The notes under the pieces were generated by a model. The model saw only the letters and a list, made by a program, of their open reading frames with translations, did not search any database and was not told where the DNA came from. A DNA stretch of 64,000 bases from positions 39,841 to 103,840 of the forward strand of contig JAEDCT010000007.1 in assembly GCA_016294035.1 (NCBI GenBank), in the 5' to 3' direction. Origin of the DNA: Treponema sp. (GTDB taxonomy: Bacteria; Spirochaetota; Spirochaetia; Treponematales; Treponemataceae). The position numbers were made by a program, and so were the translations under genes. Of the stretch, positions 43,501 through 51,358 are shown piece after piece (position 1 is the stretch's first letter; each line of letters begins with the position of its first letter).

Positions 43501-45342
43501 CTATCTTGTCTTCTTCTTGCCGTTCTTGAACTTAAGTGCATTTGCATTTACCGGCTTTGATGCAGCAATCTCACTTCTTTTTTTCTTCATAACACTGTTG
43601 ATAATAAGCTGCTGTCCAATCTGAAGAATGTTGCTGACTGTCCAGTAAAGAAGAAGTCCACTAGGAACATTGTAGAACAGGAAGAAGAACATAATTGGCA
43701 TACCATATATCATGAACTTCATCTGTGCCTGAGTTGTTCCACCGGCATTTCCAAACTGAGTAATCTTTCCGTTGAGAAGCTGTGATCCGGTATAAACAAA
43801 TGGAAGTATTCTCAAGTTATTCATCGTAAATGATGAAATGAGGAAAATATTTTTGTTCCATGTCCAGATTGAATCACCAGTTGAAAGATCATCAATCCAT
43901 CCGGAAATAAAGCTTGCACCACGGAATTCAAAGTAGTTGTTGAATACATTGTAAAGTGCAAACAAAATGAACATCTGGATGATCATAGGAAGACATCCGC
44001 TCATAGGATTGTATCCGGCTTCCTTATAAAGTTTCTGCATTTCCATGCCAAGCTTCTGCCTGTCATTTGCATACTTTGACTGAAGTTCCTGCATCTTTGG
44101 CTGAAGTTCCTGCATCTTGAGAGAACCCATTGCACTTTTCTTGTTGAGCGGGAAAAGAACAATCTTAAGAAGGAATGTGAGTACAATAATTGCAACACCC
44201 CAGTTCTTAACAAGCAAATAAATCTTTTCCAAAGCCCACTTGAGTATTACTTCAATCCAGAAGAAGAATCCGCTTGTCTGGAGAGCCTGATTGAATTCAG
44301 CCTTTGAGATTCCCCATGCATTCTTTGACTGATCATTGTACTTGATAAGTTCTGATTCGCTTCTTGGTCCAACGTAAACATAGTAAGTATCATTTACACT
44401 CTTTGACTTGATTGCACCACGTGTAAGATAAAGCTGTGCGTTTTCAAGTTTTACAGCACCATCACCTTCATTGATTGTCTTGCAGACTGGAAGCATTGAT
44501 TCAGGGTTATTTGGCTTAACAATCATTGTAAAATACTTTCCGGCAATACCAGCCCATTTGTATTCCTTATTGAATGTCTTATCAGTAATTGCCTTATCAA
44601 ACTTTTTTGTTCCGTTCAATGCAACATACTGGCGAACTTCATAACGGTTCTTCTTGTCAAAGCTTGGCCCGATCTGTGGAGCTGTTCTCAAAGAATATGC
44701 AGCACCATTCAAATCCAGTTCCGTATTCTCGTCATCTGCAAGAATTGAAACATCAAGCTTGAACACATAATCATCCGGAGCAAAAGTATATCTCTTTCCC
44801 AGCTTAATCTTGTGAGTTTTTCCAGCAGAATCCTTAACCTCATAGTCACGGCTAAAGATAATTGTATTATTATCCTTCTGAGTTACCTTGAACGGTTCAT
44901 TGAGAGCTTCCTCAGAGTTTCCTCCAAAGGCAAGACTGAATGCCCTGTTTGATGAAGTAATGTTTTTTACCATCTCAACGCCGTCACCAGAATCCTTGTC
45001 CTTGTGCTCAATAAGCTTGAGGCTCTTTACGTCTCCACCACGATTTGTGAGAACAACAACAAATTTATTTGTCTTGATTTCATAATCCCTGATTGCAACA
45101 ACTGGTTCTGCTGCTTCACCTTCAGTATTTTCTGCTGATTCTGAAGTTTCTCCAGCGGCCGAAACAAGTTCCATTTCTTCCTTGAGCTGTGCTTCTTTCT
45201 TTTCTTTTTCTATCTGTGCAATTGCCTGCTGTTCAGCTGCTTTCTGCATCTGGCGTGGAGCCACAAACTTAACCTGAACAAAAACAGATGCTACAATGAT
45301 AAAGAATGACAAAACCACAGCAATGATTGTGTTTTTTTCCAT
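43501..45342 (-). CDS. yidC: membrane protein insertase YidC
   Basis: A 613-residue Gram-negative-type YidC: an N-terminal membrane helix (IAVVLSFFIIVASVFVQV), a long periplasmic beta domain (about 75-360), then five hydrophobic helices (about 375-590) with the cytoplasmic coiled hairpin LKMQELQPKMQELQSKYAND. It ends in a Lys-rich tail (KFKNGKKKTR). It inserts membrane proteins alone or with Sec, and is a client partner of the SRP RNA found elsewhere in this window. It is flanked by yidD and jag in the standard order. Confidence 0.96.
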   Translation of the reverse strand: MEKNTIIAVVLSFFIIVASVFVQVKFVAPRQMQKAAEQQAIAQIEKEKKEAQLKEEMELVSAAGETSESAENTEGEAAEPVVAIRDYEIKTNKFVVVLTNRGGDVKSLKLIEHKDKDSGDGVEMVKNITSSNRAFSLAFGGNSEEALNEPFKVTQKDNNTIIFSRDYEVKDSAGKTHKIKLGKRYTFAPDDYVFKLDVSILADDENTELDLNGAAYSLRTAPQIGPSFDKKNRYEVRQYVALNGTKKFDKAITDKTFNKEYKWAGIAGKYFTMIVKPNNPESMLPVCKTINEGDGAVKLENAQLYLTRGAIKSKSVNDTYYVYVGPRSESELIKYNDQSKNAWGISKAEFNQALQTSGFFFWIEVILKWALEKIYLLVKNWGVAIIVLTFLLKIVLFPLNKKSAMGSLKMQELQPKMQELQSKYANDRQKLGMEMQKLYKEAGYNPMSGCLPMIIQMFILFALYNVFNNYFEFRGASFISGWIDDLSTGDSIWTWNKNIFLISSFTMNNLRILPFVYTGSQLLNGKITQFGNAGGTTQAQMKFMIYGMPIMFFFLFYNVPSGLLLYWTVSNILQIGQQLIINSVMKKKRSEIAASKPVNANALKFKNGKKKTR

Positions 45343-45365
45343 TGTGATTTCCTTATTTCAGGCCA

Positions 45366-45614
45366 TCACGGAACCGGATCATACCCACCTTTGCAGTATG
45401 GATTACATCTGAGAATCCTTTTAATGGCCAGATAAAGCCCCTTTATGGGACCATGTTTCTGAATTGCCTCCAAAGAATACTGCGAACATGACGGAGTAAA
45501 CCTGCAGCATGGAGGAAAGAATGGTGAGATACAAATTTGGTAAAACCGTATTAACAGGACAAAAAATTTCACAAAGAAATTTCTGAGTCCCTTAATAAAC
45601 CAGCTTTTTTGCAT
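45366..45614 (-). CDS. yidD: membrane insertion efficiency factor YidD
   Basis: An 82-residue protein with the YidD signature: FYQICISPFFPPCCRFTPSCSQYSLEAIQKHG, then ILRCNPYCKGGYDPVP. A short amphipathic N-terminus (GLRNFFVKFFVLLIRF) may contact the membrane. The ATG at 45614 lies inside rnpA (46-nt overlap) with AAGG 4 nt before it, as is common for this gene pair. It assists YidC. Confidence 0.95.
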   Translation of the reverse strand: MQKSWFIKGLRNFFVKFFVLLIRFYQICISPFFPPCCRFTPSCSQYSLEAIQKHGPIKGLYLAIKRILRCNPYCKGGYDPVP

Positions 45615-45946
45615 AATGCCTTAAATTGAGCACACCGCGAGAGGAACGAGTCATTTCCGGGATAAACTAGAAAAAGAATATCAAACCCGGTGTTCAGGTA
45701 TGCTTTTAAAAAACGATATGTTTCCCGGCTAAAACGCTTGGAAGCATTTCTTTCCACAGCATTTCCATAGCCTCTGGGAAGGGGGAATGCAATTCTATTG
45801 TATCCCAATTCATTTTCAAGGCAAAACAGTTTTGCACCGTATGTGCTGAATTTCTTCCCAGTTTTAAAAAGTTTCTGGATGTCGGTAGGACGCTTTATAT
45901 GCTCATTGCGTCTAAAACGTCCTGTCTTTAACAAATCCGTATCCAT
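45569..45946 (-). CDS. rnpA: ribonuclease P protein component
   Basis: A 125-residue basic protein. KRPTDIQKLFKTGKKFSTYGAKLFCL forms the N-terminal helix and strand; RNASKRFSRETYR (about residues 65-77) is the conserved RNR-type RNA-binding motif. It is the protein subunit of RNase P, which trims tRNA 5' ends. It starts 14 nt after the rpmH stop and overlaps yidD. The catalytic RNA is not in this window. Confidence 0.93.
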   Translation of the reverse strand: MDTDLLKTGRFRRNEHIKRPTDIQKLFKTGKKFSTYGAKLFCLENELGYNRIAFPLPRGYGNAVERNASKRFSRETYRFLKAYLNTGFDILFLVYPGNDSFLSRCAQFKALCKKAGLLRDSEISL

Positions 45947-45960
45947 CCTAATTCAATAAA

Positions 45961-46116
45961 TCAGTAAGGCTTCTTTTCGTCTGAAACTGTAAGCTTATGG
46001 CGACCCTTAGCTCTTCTTCTAGCAAGAACCATGCGTCCACCGCGAGTTGCCATGCGAGCTCTAAAACCAAATTTTCTATTGCGCTTTACTTTACTTGGTT
46101 GATATGTACGTAACAT
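45961..46116 (-). CDS. rpmH: 50S ribosomal protein L34
   Basis: A 51-residue basic protein: MLRTYQPSKVKRNRKFGFRA, then RMATRGGRMVLARRRAKGRHKLTV and a short acidic tail (SDEKKPY). The first part is the L34 signature. GAGGAG lies 8 nt before the ATG and a sigma-70-like promoter farther upstream. It heads the rpmH-rnpA-yidD-yidC-jag series. Confidence 0.97.
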   Translation of the reverse strand: MLRTYQPSKVKRNRKFGFRARMATRGGRMVLARRRAKGRHKLTVSDEKKPY

Positions 46117-46166
46117 AATACGACTCCTCAATATATAAAATTAATTTTCCTATTAAAGTAGGTTTG

Positions 46167-46196
46167 ATACTAGCATAAATTCAAAAAATCAGTCAA
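46167..46196 (-). promoter_or_regulatory. probable rpmH operon promoter
   Basis: Minus-strand TTGACT (46196-46191), an 18-bp spacer and TAGTAT (46172-46167), about 50 nt before the rpmH ATG. The -10 is a weak match. Confidence 0.5.
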
Positions 46197-46238
46197 TAAG
46201 CAGACATAAAATAGACCATCCGGCTGCCACATTACCCC

Positions 46239-46772
46239 TTATTTCTCATCTTCCCAAGACTTGAAAATGGCCTTTAGAGAATCCGGAAGTTCATTTTGGG
46301 AAGAACTTACAGGTTTCTGAGGCAAATCAATTCCAGCCTGACGATCAGCCTGTTCCTGTTTTTCCAGCTGTTCTTCCATGCGCCGGCGAATCTGAGCAGG
46401 ATCTTCAATCGGAACATCCACCAGGTCCCTGCCCTGCCCCCTCAACTTGAAGGCAAGACTTTTTATTTTCAGGTCCGGGAATTTCATCTGAAGGCCCTTA
46501 AGAATATATGACTTGTGAAACTGGATAAGATTTATCCATCCCGGATGATCAGCCTCTACAAGAAGCATATTGTTTTTCAAGTCTACCACTCTGCTGTGGG
46601 ATGCCATATTCTCACCTTCATGAGAATTTTTTGACGGATCTGCAGAATGGATTCTCGAAAGAATTTTCTTCCATTCATCAGAAAGAGTAACTGCTTTTTC
46701 TATTTCATCAGGATGTATGTTATCAAATACCCTGCTGATTACCTGATTGATTGAAGAAATATCGTCATGCAT
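46239..46772 (-). CDS. DUF721/DciA-like protein
   Basis: A 177-residue protein. Residues about 60-120 (SRVVDLKNNMLLVEADHPGWINLIQFHKSYILKGLQMKFPDLKIKSLAFKL) match the DciA/DUF721 KH-like domain, known in other bacteria to help load the replicative helicase DnaB. The C-terminal 50 residues are Gln/Glu-rich and probably disordered. It starts directly after the pyrF stop (TAA then ATG) and lies upstream of the rpmH promoter. The DnaA-box cluster is 5.5 kb away. Confidence 0.75.
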   Translation of the reverse strand: MHDDISSINQVISRVFDNIHPDEIEKAVTLSDEWKKILSRIHSADPSKNSHEGENMASHSRVVDLKNNMLLVEADHPGWINLIQFHKSYILKGLQMKFPDLKIKSLAFKLRGQGRDLVDVPIEDPAQIRRRMEEQLEKQEQADRQAGIDLPQKPVSSSQNELPDSLKAIFKSWEDEK

Positions 46773-47678
46773 TTAGAAACGCATCAAGTCCTTTTTGGAA
46801 TCAATACTTGCCTTTGCCGCAGCCTCTACAATATCTTCCATTGTGATGGTTCCATCTGCAGCTTTCTTTGCACAGTTTTCATTTTTCTTCCATGCACACA
46901 AAATTCCACGTGAAGAATTTACTGTTCCCCCGCACTTTTCAAGAAGAGTACCACAAATCTTTGCATCTCCACCCTGAGCTCCATAACCAGGAATAAGGAA
47001 GAAAATTTCCGGATATGCTTCACGAAGCATGCGTGCATCACTTTCTTCTGTACAACCAACAACTGCACCAACAGGAGAACATGTCTGGTCAGAATATGTG
47101 TTTTTCATTTCAAGGCGGATTCTTTCAAGTTCTTCTCCAACCTTGTCCAGAACACGCCCACCTTCCTTGAGTTCCTTCTGTTCAATATCAACCATTCCGG
47201 GATTAGATGTTCTCAAAAGCACGAAAATTCCCTTTCCCTTTGATGCACAATATTCTGTGAAAGGTTTCAGTGTATCAAAGCCCATGTATGGATTAATTGT
47301 GATAATGTCTGTTTCAAAATCACCTGAAAAATGAGCACGGGCATAGGCTCCGGCAGTTGCAGCAATATCTCCGCGCTTAATGTCAGAAATGCAGATAAGT
47401 CCGCTTTCACGAACCATCTTCAGTGTCTGAGCATATACTTCAAGACCTTCAAGTCCCATAGCCTCATAATAGGCAATCTGAACCTTAAAGCAGCATGCAC
47501 TCTTGTCTTTTGAAACTCTTTCAATAAGAGCCTTGTTGTAAGCAAGAACAGCCTGAGCAGGTGTCTTGTAATTCTTAACAATGTTTTCTGGTATATAAGA
47601 AGGATCAGTGTCCAAGCCAACGCAAAGTGGTCCGTTTAATGCGGCCAGTTCCTGTAATATCTGCATATTGTGTTTCAT
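46773..47678 (-). CDS. pyrF: orotidine 5'-phosphate decarboxylase
   Basis: A 301-residue protein of the longer (type 2) OMP decarboxylase subfamily: GPLCVGLDTDPSYIPE at the N-terminus, FKVQIAYYEAMG, and the catalytic SDIKRGDIAATA (Lys and Asp at about residues 100-105), then PYMGFDTLKPF and FLIPGYGAQGGD for phosphate binding. It makes UMP, the last step of de novo pyrimidine synthesis. The ATG has no ribosome site but a TATAAT 7 nt upstream. The dciA-like gene follows without a gap. Confidence 0.94.
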   Translation of the reverse strand: MKHNMQILQELAALNGPLCVGLDTDPSYIPENIVKNYKTPAQAVLAYNKALIERVSKDKSACCFKVQIAYYEAMGLEGLEVYAQTLKMVRESGLICISDIKRGDIAATAGAYARAHFSGDFETDIITINPYMGFDTLKPFTEYCASKGKGIFVLLRTSNPGMVDIEQKELKEGGRVLDKVGEELERIRLEMKNTYSDQTCSPVGAVVGCTEESDARMLREAYPEIFFLIPGYGAQGGDAKICGTLLEKCGGTVNSSRGILCAWKKNENCAKKAADGTITMEDIVEAAAKASIDSKKDLMRF

Positions 47679-47685
47679 GAAGTCA

Positions 47686-47713
47686 ATTATAATAGAATCC
47701 TAAAAAAAAGCAA
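47686..47713 (-). promoter_or_regulatory. probable pyrF promoter, -10 close to the ATG
   Basis: Minus-strand TATAAT (47691-47686) ends 7 nt before the ATG at 47678. A weak TTGCTT (47713-47708) lies 16 bp upstream of it. No Shine-Dalgarno sequence is seen, so a leaderless transcript is likely. Confidence 0.45.
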
Positions 47714-47772
47714 TTTTCCATAAGACCTTTCACAAGCATGCATATAAACTATTATCTTCCAGTAATTCTCTG

Positions 47773-47778
47773 TATACT
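47773..47778 (+). promoter_or_regulatory. -10-like TATACT before tcdA
   Basis: TATACT ends 6 nt before the tcdA ATG. No convincing -35 or ribosome site is visible. It is divergent from the pyrF element 80 bp away. Confidence 0.35.
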
Positions 47779-47784
47779 GATTGC

Positions 47785-48483
47785 ATGAGCGAAGGAATTT
47801 TTGACAGAACAAAGCTTCTTCTGGGAACTGAAAACTTCCAGAAAATTGAAACAAAGAACATTCTGATTTTTGGAGTCGGTGGAGTAGGTGGATTTGCAGC
47901 AGAAGCATTGGTCAGAAGCGGAATCCATCATCTTACAATCGTGGATAATGACACCGTGAACATTACAAACATCAACAGACAGATCATTGCAACAACAAAA
48001 ACCGTGGGACAAAGCAAAGTTCTGGCAATGAAAAACCGGCTTCTTGAAATTAATCCGCAGGCTCAAATTGAAGCTCGGCAAATGTTTTTCCTTCCAGAAA
48101 ATTCATCAGAAATTGACTTCACTAAATTCGATTACGTAATTGATGCAATTGATACGGTCAAGGCAAAAGTCCAGATTGTTCTTGAATGCCAGAAAGCCGG
48201 AATCAAACTCATAAGCTGCATGGGTGCCGGGAACAAACTTGATCCTTCCCAGTTCAAATTCGCAGACATCTACAAAACCAGCGTCTGTCCTCTGGCTCGG
48301 GTAATGAGACAGGAAATGAAAAAACACGGCGTAAAAAAACTCAAAGTTCTGTTTTCAACTGAAAGTCCTGTTCAGCGTTCAGATGACAACAATCGCATTC
48401 CGGCCAGCATTGCCTTTGTTCCATCTGTTGCAGGATTAATGATAGCCGGAGAAGTAATCCGAGATTTAATTGGCAGACCGTAA
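47785..48483 (+). CDS. tcdA: tRNA threonylcarbamoyladenosine dehydratase (TcdA/CsdL)
   Basis: A 232-residue ThiF/E1-like enzyme. The ATP-binding IFGVGGVGGFAAEALVRSGI is at about residues 28-47, DNDTVNITNINRQIIA follows (about 54-69), then GAGNKLDPSQFKFADIYKTSVCPLARVMRQEM, the TcdA signature with its Cys. It cyclises t6A at position 37 of ANN-decoding tRNAs. It stands 51 bp before apeB on the same strand, but apeB has its own promoter. It starts without a ribosome site. Confidence 0.9.
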   Translation: MSEGIFDRTKLLLGTENFQKIETKNILIFGVGGVGGFAAEALVRSGIHHLTIVDNDTVNITNINRQIIATTKTVGQSKVLAMKNRLLEINPQAQIEARQMFFLPENSSEIDFTKFDYVIDAIDTVKAKVQIVLECQKAGIKLISCMGAGNKLDPSQFKFADIYKTSVCPLARVMRQEMKKHGVKKLKVLFSTESPVQRSDDNNRIPASIAFVPSVAGLMIAGEVIRDLIGRP

Positions 48484-48499
48484 TTTTAAGAATCATTGA

Positions 48500-48528
48500 T
48501 TGAAACTCATTTTTTTTTGAGATAGAAT
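48500..48528 (+). promoter_or_regulatory. apeB promoter, probably leaderless
   Basis: TTGAAA (48500-48505), a 17-bp spacer and TAGAAT (48523-48528), ending 6 nt before the apeB ATG at 48535. Start-site position and ATG coincide; the preceding bases contain no good Shine-Dalgarno sequence. Confidence 0.6.
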
Positions 48529-48534
48529 TTGCTT

Positions 48535-49647
48535 ATGGACAAATCATTCTTTTCTATTGACAAATACAGGCAAGATAACATACGCGCCATTGATGCCAGA
48601 TTTGAAGCACAAAAAATTGCATTTGCACCCCTGACATTCCAGGCTATCAGGGCACTGCTTGAACTGGGCATTCTCAAGGAAATCGAAAATTCCGGCGATG
48701 ACGGAATCAATGCCAGAGAACTTTCAAAAAAACTTGGAATCAGTCTGTATGGAATCAACGTGCTGACTGAAATGGCACTTGGAATGAATGTCCTGAAACT
48801 GAATCCAGACTGCAGTGAAGAAAAACTTGTTCTTGGTAAAACCGGATGGTTTTTGTTGAACGACGAACTTACCAGAGTAAATTTCAACTTCACAAATGAC
48901 ATCTGCTATAAAGGTGCATTTGAACTGAAAGATTCAATTCTTGAAGGCAAACCGCTGGGACTCAGGGAATTTTCTGACAAATGGACCGTCATCTACGAGG
49001 GACTTTCTCAGCTGGACGAAAGGTCAAAAAAATCATGGTTTGAATTTGATCATCATTATTCAGACATTGCCTTTCCAAATGCACTGCCAATAGTTTTTGA
49101 CAACAGGAATAATCCAAAAACAATTATTGATATTGGCGGAAACACAGCCAAATGGTCCATTGCCTGCTGTAAATTCAATGAAAATGTAAAAATGACAATT
49201 GTTGACTTGCCTGGTCAAACTGCAGTTGCAGAAAAAAATGCAGAAGCCGCCGGATTCAAAGACAGAATTTCCACTTGCTCAGGAAATGTCCTGGATGAAT
49301 CAACTGTCCTTCCTAAAGATGCTGATGCCTACTGGATGAGTCAGTTTCTGGATTGCTTCAGCCTGAATCAGATAACAAAAATTCTCAAAAAAATTTATGC
49401 GGCTGCAAATTCAAATTCCAGAATCTATGTACTGGAACCACTTTGGGACAAGCAGAAATTTGAAGGCAACGCATATTCAGTAATGGCTACGTCCCTTTAC
49501 TTTACATGCATGGCAAACGGCAACTCAAAAATGTACAGGTTTGGGGAAATTGTGGAAGCAATTGAAGAAGCAGGTTTCAAACTGGAAGATGCACACAATG
49601 ACCTGGGCTCAAATGCCTATTCACTTTTAATTTTCAGGAAAGCATAG
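48535..49647 (+). CDS. apeB: SAM-dependent methyltransferase of the aryl polyene pathway (ApeB-like)
   Basis: A 370-residue protein from the ATG at 48535 (a TTG two codons earlier is less likely). Residues about 25-100 form a winged-helix dimerisation domain (FQAIRALLELGILKEI, LSKKLGISLYGINVLTEMAL), as in plant-type O-methyltransferases. The SAM domain has IIDIGGNTAKWSIA (about 200), IVDLPGQTAVAEK and WMSQFLDCFSLNQ. In aryl polyene systems this enzyme family methylates the aryl headgroup. It leads a three-gene block (B-C-D) detached from the main operon on the opposite strand. Confidence 0.82.
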   Translation: MDKSFFSIDKYRQDNIRAIDARFEAQKIAFAPLTFQAIRALLELGILKEIENSGDDGINARELSKKLGISLYGINVLTEMALGMNVLKLNPDCSEEKLVLGKTGWFLLNDELTRVNFNFTNDICYKGAFELKDSILEGKPLGLREFSDKWTVIYEGLSQLDERSKKSWFEFDHHYSDIAFPNALPIVFDNRNNPKTIIDIGGNTAKWSIACCKFNENVKMTIVDLPGQTAVAEKNAEAAGFKDRISTCSGNVLDESTVLPKDADAYWMSQFLDCFSLNQITKILKKIYAAANSNSRIYVLEPLWDKQKFEGNAYSVMATSLYFTCMANGNSKMYRFGEIVEAIEEAGFKLEDAHNDLGSNAYSLLIFRKA

Positions 49648-49650
49648 ACA

Positions 49651-50247
49651 ATGAATATTTACATTTCAGATGCAGTAAGCTGGATTCCTGATGAAGACAA
49701 TTCTGCACCAAAACTGAATTTTACAGATCCTCTTTTCAAACGCAGATTCAGCCAGATTACAAAAATGACTGTTCAAGTTGTTCATGATCTTCTTGAAAAC
49801 AGAAAAGACCTGAAGGATTCAAAACTTTTCTTTACTTCTTTTCGTGGTGAAATCAAAAGAGAATTCACAATCAACAAGACTCTCATCGAAGACAAGATGG
49901 TTCTTCCTGCAGCCTTTTCACTTTCGGTTTTCAATGCACCCATTGCCGCAGCCACTATTGCACTTAATCTCACAGGGGGATACACAGTTGCATTTCCATC
50001 TGAATCAAGCCTGAAAAATTCCCTTCTGACTGCAATTGCTCCAATACTGTGCGGTGACGAGGAAAAAATTGCTTTCATTTATGCCGATGAAAAAATCCCG
50101 GAAGAATATTCAGAAATCAACACATATCCTGATCAACCTTTTGCCTTTGCATGTGTTCTTTCATCAAGAAAAACCAGCAGATCTATTTTGCTTGAAGATA
50201 AATTTCTTGATCTGTCTCCAAAAGATTTTCTTGAGGTTATTACATGA
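49651..50247 (+). CDS. apeC: ketosynthase-like chain-length factor (ApeC-like)
   Basis: A 198-residue protein with only the N-terminal part of a ketosynthase fold. FSLSVFNAPIAAATIALNLTG (about residues 89-109) aligns with the nucleophile region but has Ser-Val where the catalytic Cys should be, so it is not a condensing enzyme by itself. Such ApeC proteins are known partners of ApeO that set chain length. Its apeO partner here is in the other block. It starts 3 nt after apeB and its stop overlaps apeD by 4 nt. Confidence 0.78.
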   Translation: MNIYISDAVSWIPDEDNSAPKLNFTDPLFKRRFSQITKMTVQVVHDLLENRKDLKDSKLFFTSFRGEIKREFTINKTLIEDKMVLPAAFSLSVFNAPIAAATIALNLTGGYTVAFPSESSLKNSLLTAIAPILCGDEEKIAFIYADEKIPEEYSEINTYPDQPFAFACVLSSRKTSRSILLEDKFLDLSPKDFLEVIT

Positions 50248-51098
50248 CTGAAGAAGAAAAATACAATGGACTCAATCTTCCAGAAATTCAAAATTATCCC
50301 GCATACTGGTACAGAATCCTTTCTAAATTATTTTTCATTTTCACATTCGGTCTTGGTTCAGTTATTCTTTCTATCATTATATTTCCCGTTCTAAGAATTT
50401 TTATTCATCCCAAAATCAAATTCCAGGTACAGGCAAGAAAATTAGTTTCAGCATCTTTCAGATTTTTTTGTTTTCTCATGAAGATTTTCCATGTTTCAAA
50501 ACTACAGACAGAAAACCCGGCAGCCTTTAAAAACTTCCATTCAAAAATAATTGTTGCAAATCATCCGTCACTTCTGGATTTTGTCTACCTTATGTCCCTT
50601 ATTCCAAATGCCGACTGCATTGTTTCTGAAAAACTCAAGAAAAACATCATAGGTGGAGTTGTCTGTCAGGCTTACATAACAAACTCCATGGACTTCAACC
50701 TGCTTTGCGAAAGATGCAAAAAAACTTTAGATCAGGGAAACAACATAATCATTTTCCCAGAAGGAACACGCACTCCACGCCAGGGAACCACTTCCTACAA
50801 AAAGGGGGCTGCACGAATTGCCCTGTACTGCAGCAAAAACATTCAGCCGGTGTTTATTGGCGGCTCAGACAAATACGGACTTGGAAAGCACAATCCACTG
50901 TGGTCATATAATCATGTTGAACCATATTTGTATGACCTGAAACTTCTTGAAGAAATTCACATTCAGGATTTCGCCGGATTATCAGAAACAATTGCCGCAA
51001 AAAGAATCACAGACCTGATACACAAAAAAATCCTTGAAGCAAACGAAACTTACAAATCAAATCATCCACTTTGCAAGACTATCAATAATGTCATTTAA
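50244..51098 (+). CDS. apeD: PlsC-like acyltransferase (ApeD-like)
   Basis: A 284-residue membrane-associated acyltransferase. An N-terminal hydrophobic region (LFFIFTFGLGSVILSIIIFPVLRIF, about 30-55) precedes NHPSLLDFVYL (about 108), the Hx4D catalytic motif, and IIFPEGTRTPRQG (about 171), the FPEGTR glycerol-phosphate site. It probably joins the polyene or another acyl group to a lipid. The 4-nt ATGA overlap with apeC indicates coupled translation. A long inverted-repeat element follows 6 nt after the stop. Confidence 0.85.
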   Translation: MTEEEKYNGLNLPEIQNYPAYWYRILSKLFFIFTFGLGSVILSIIIFPVLRIFIHPKIKFQVQARKLVSASFRFFCFLMKIFHVSKLQTENPAAFKNFHSKIIVANHPSLLDFVYLMSLIPNADCIVSEKLKKNIIGGVVCQAYITNSMDFNLLCERCKKTLDQGNNIIIFPEGTRTPRQGTTSYKKGAARIALYCSKNIQPVFIGGSDKYGLGKHNPLWSYNHVEPYLYDLKLLEEIHIQDFAGLSETIAAKRITDLIHKKILEANETYKSNHPLCKTINNVI

Positions 51099-51103
51099 TT
51101 TCA

Positions 51104-51311
51104 GGAATATTCCCTCACGGACAGAATGAATAATTACATATAAAAATACTACCAGTCAGTCATAGACTGCCAAAACCGCTAGCTAGCGTCGCTACACACG
51201 CAGTCCGGCAAGGAAACTATCTTTCCGTCCTGCGAGTGTTTTCGTCAGTCTCTGCCTTCCTTCCCGTATTTTTATAAAACACTTGACTACTGTCCGTAAG
51301 GGGATATTTCC
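51104..51311. repeat. 208-bp nested inverted-repeat element
   Basis: Imperfect terminal inverted repeats of about 21 bp (51104-51124 against 51290-51311; right arm CTGTCCGTAAGGGGATATTT). Inside are an exact 11-bp repeat, TATAAAAATAC (51139-51149) against GTATTTTTATA (51266-51276), and a third pair, AGACTGCCAAAAC (51164-51176) against GTTTTCGTCAGTCT (51238-51251). The core holds the palindrome CGCTAGCTAGCG. The whole can fold into one long hairpin. It is more GC-rich than its flanks and encodes no protein. It may be a MITE-like mobile relic, a structured RNA, or the apeD terminator. Only one copy is in this window. Confidence 0.7.
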
Positions 51312-51358
51312 GTTTAATTTTACTTCAATTCATGATACACTTTATTCAGGTGGGAACA

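Noticed and set aside
47679..47784. The divergent pyrF-tcdA gap as a replication origin because gene direction changes there
   Set aside because: No DnaA box closer than TTTTCCATA-type near matches; only promoters are visible.
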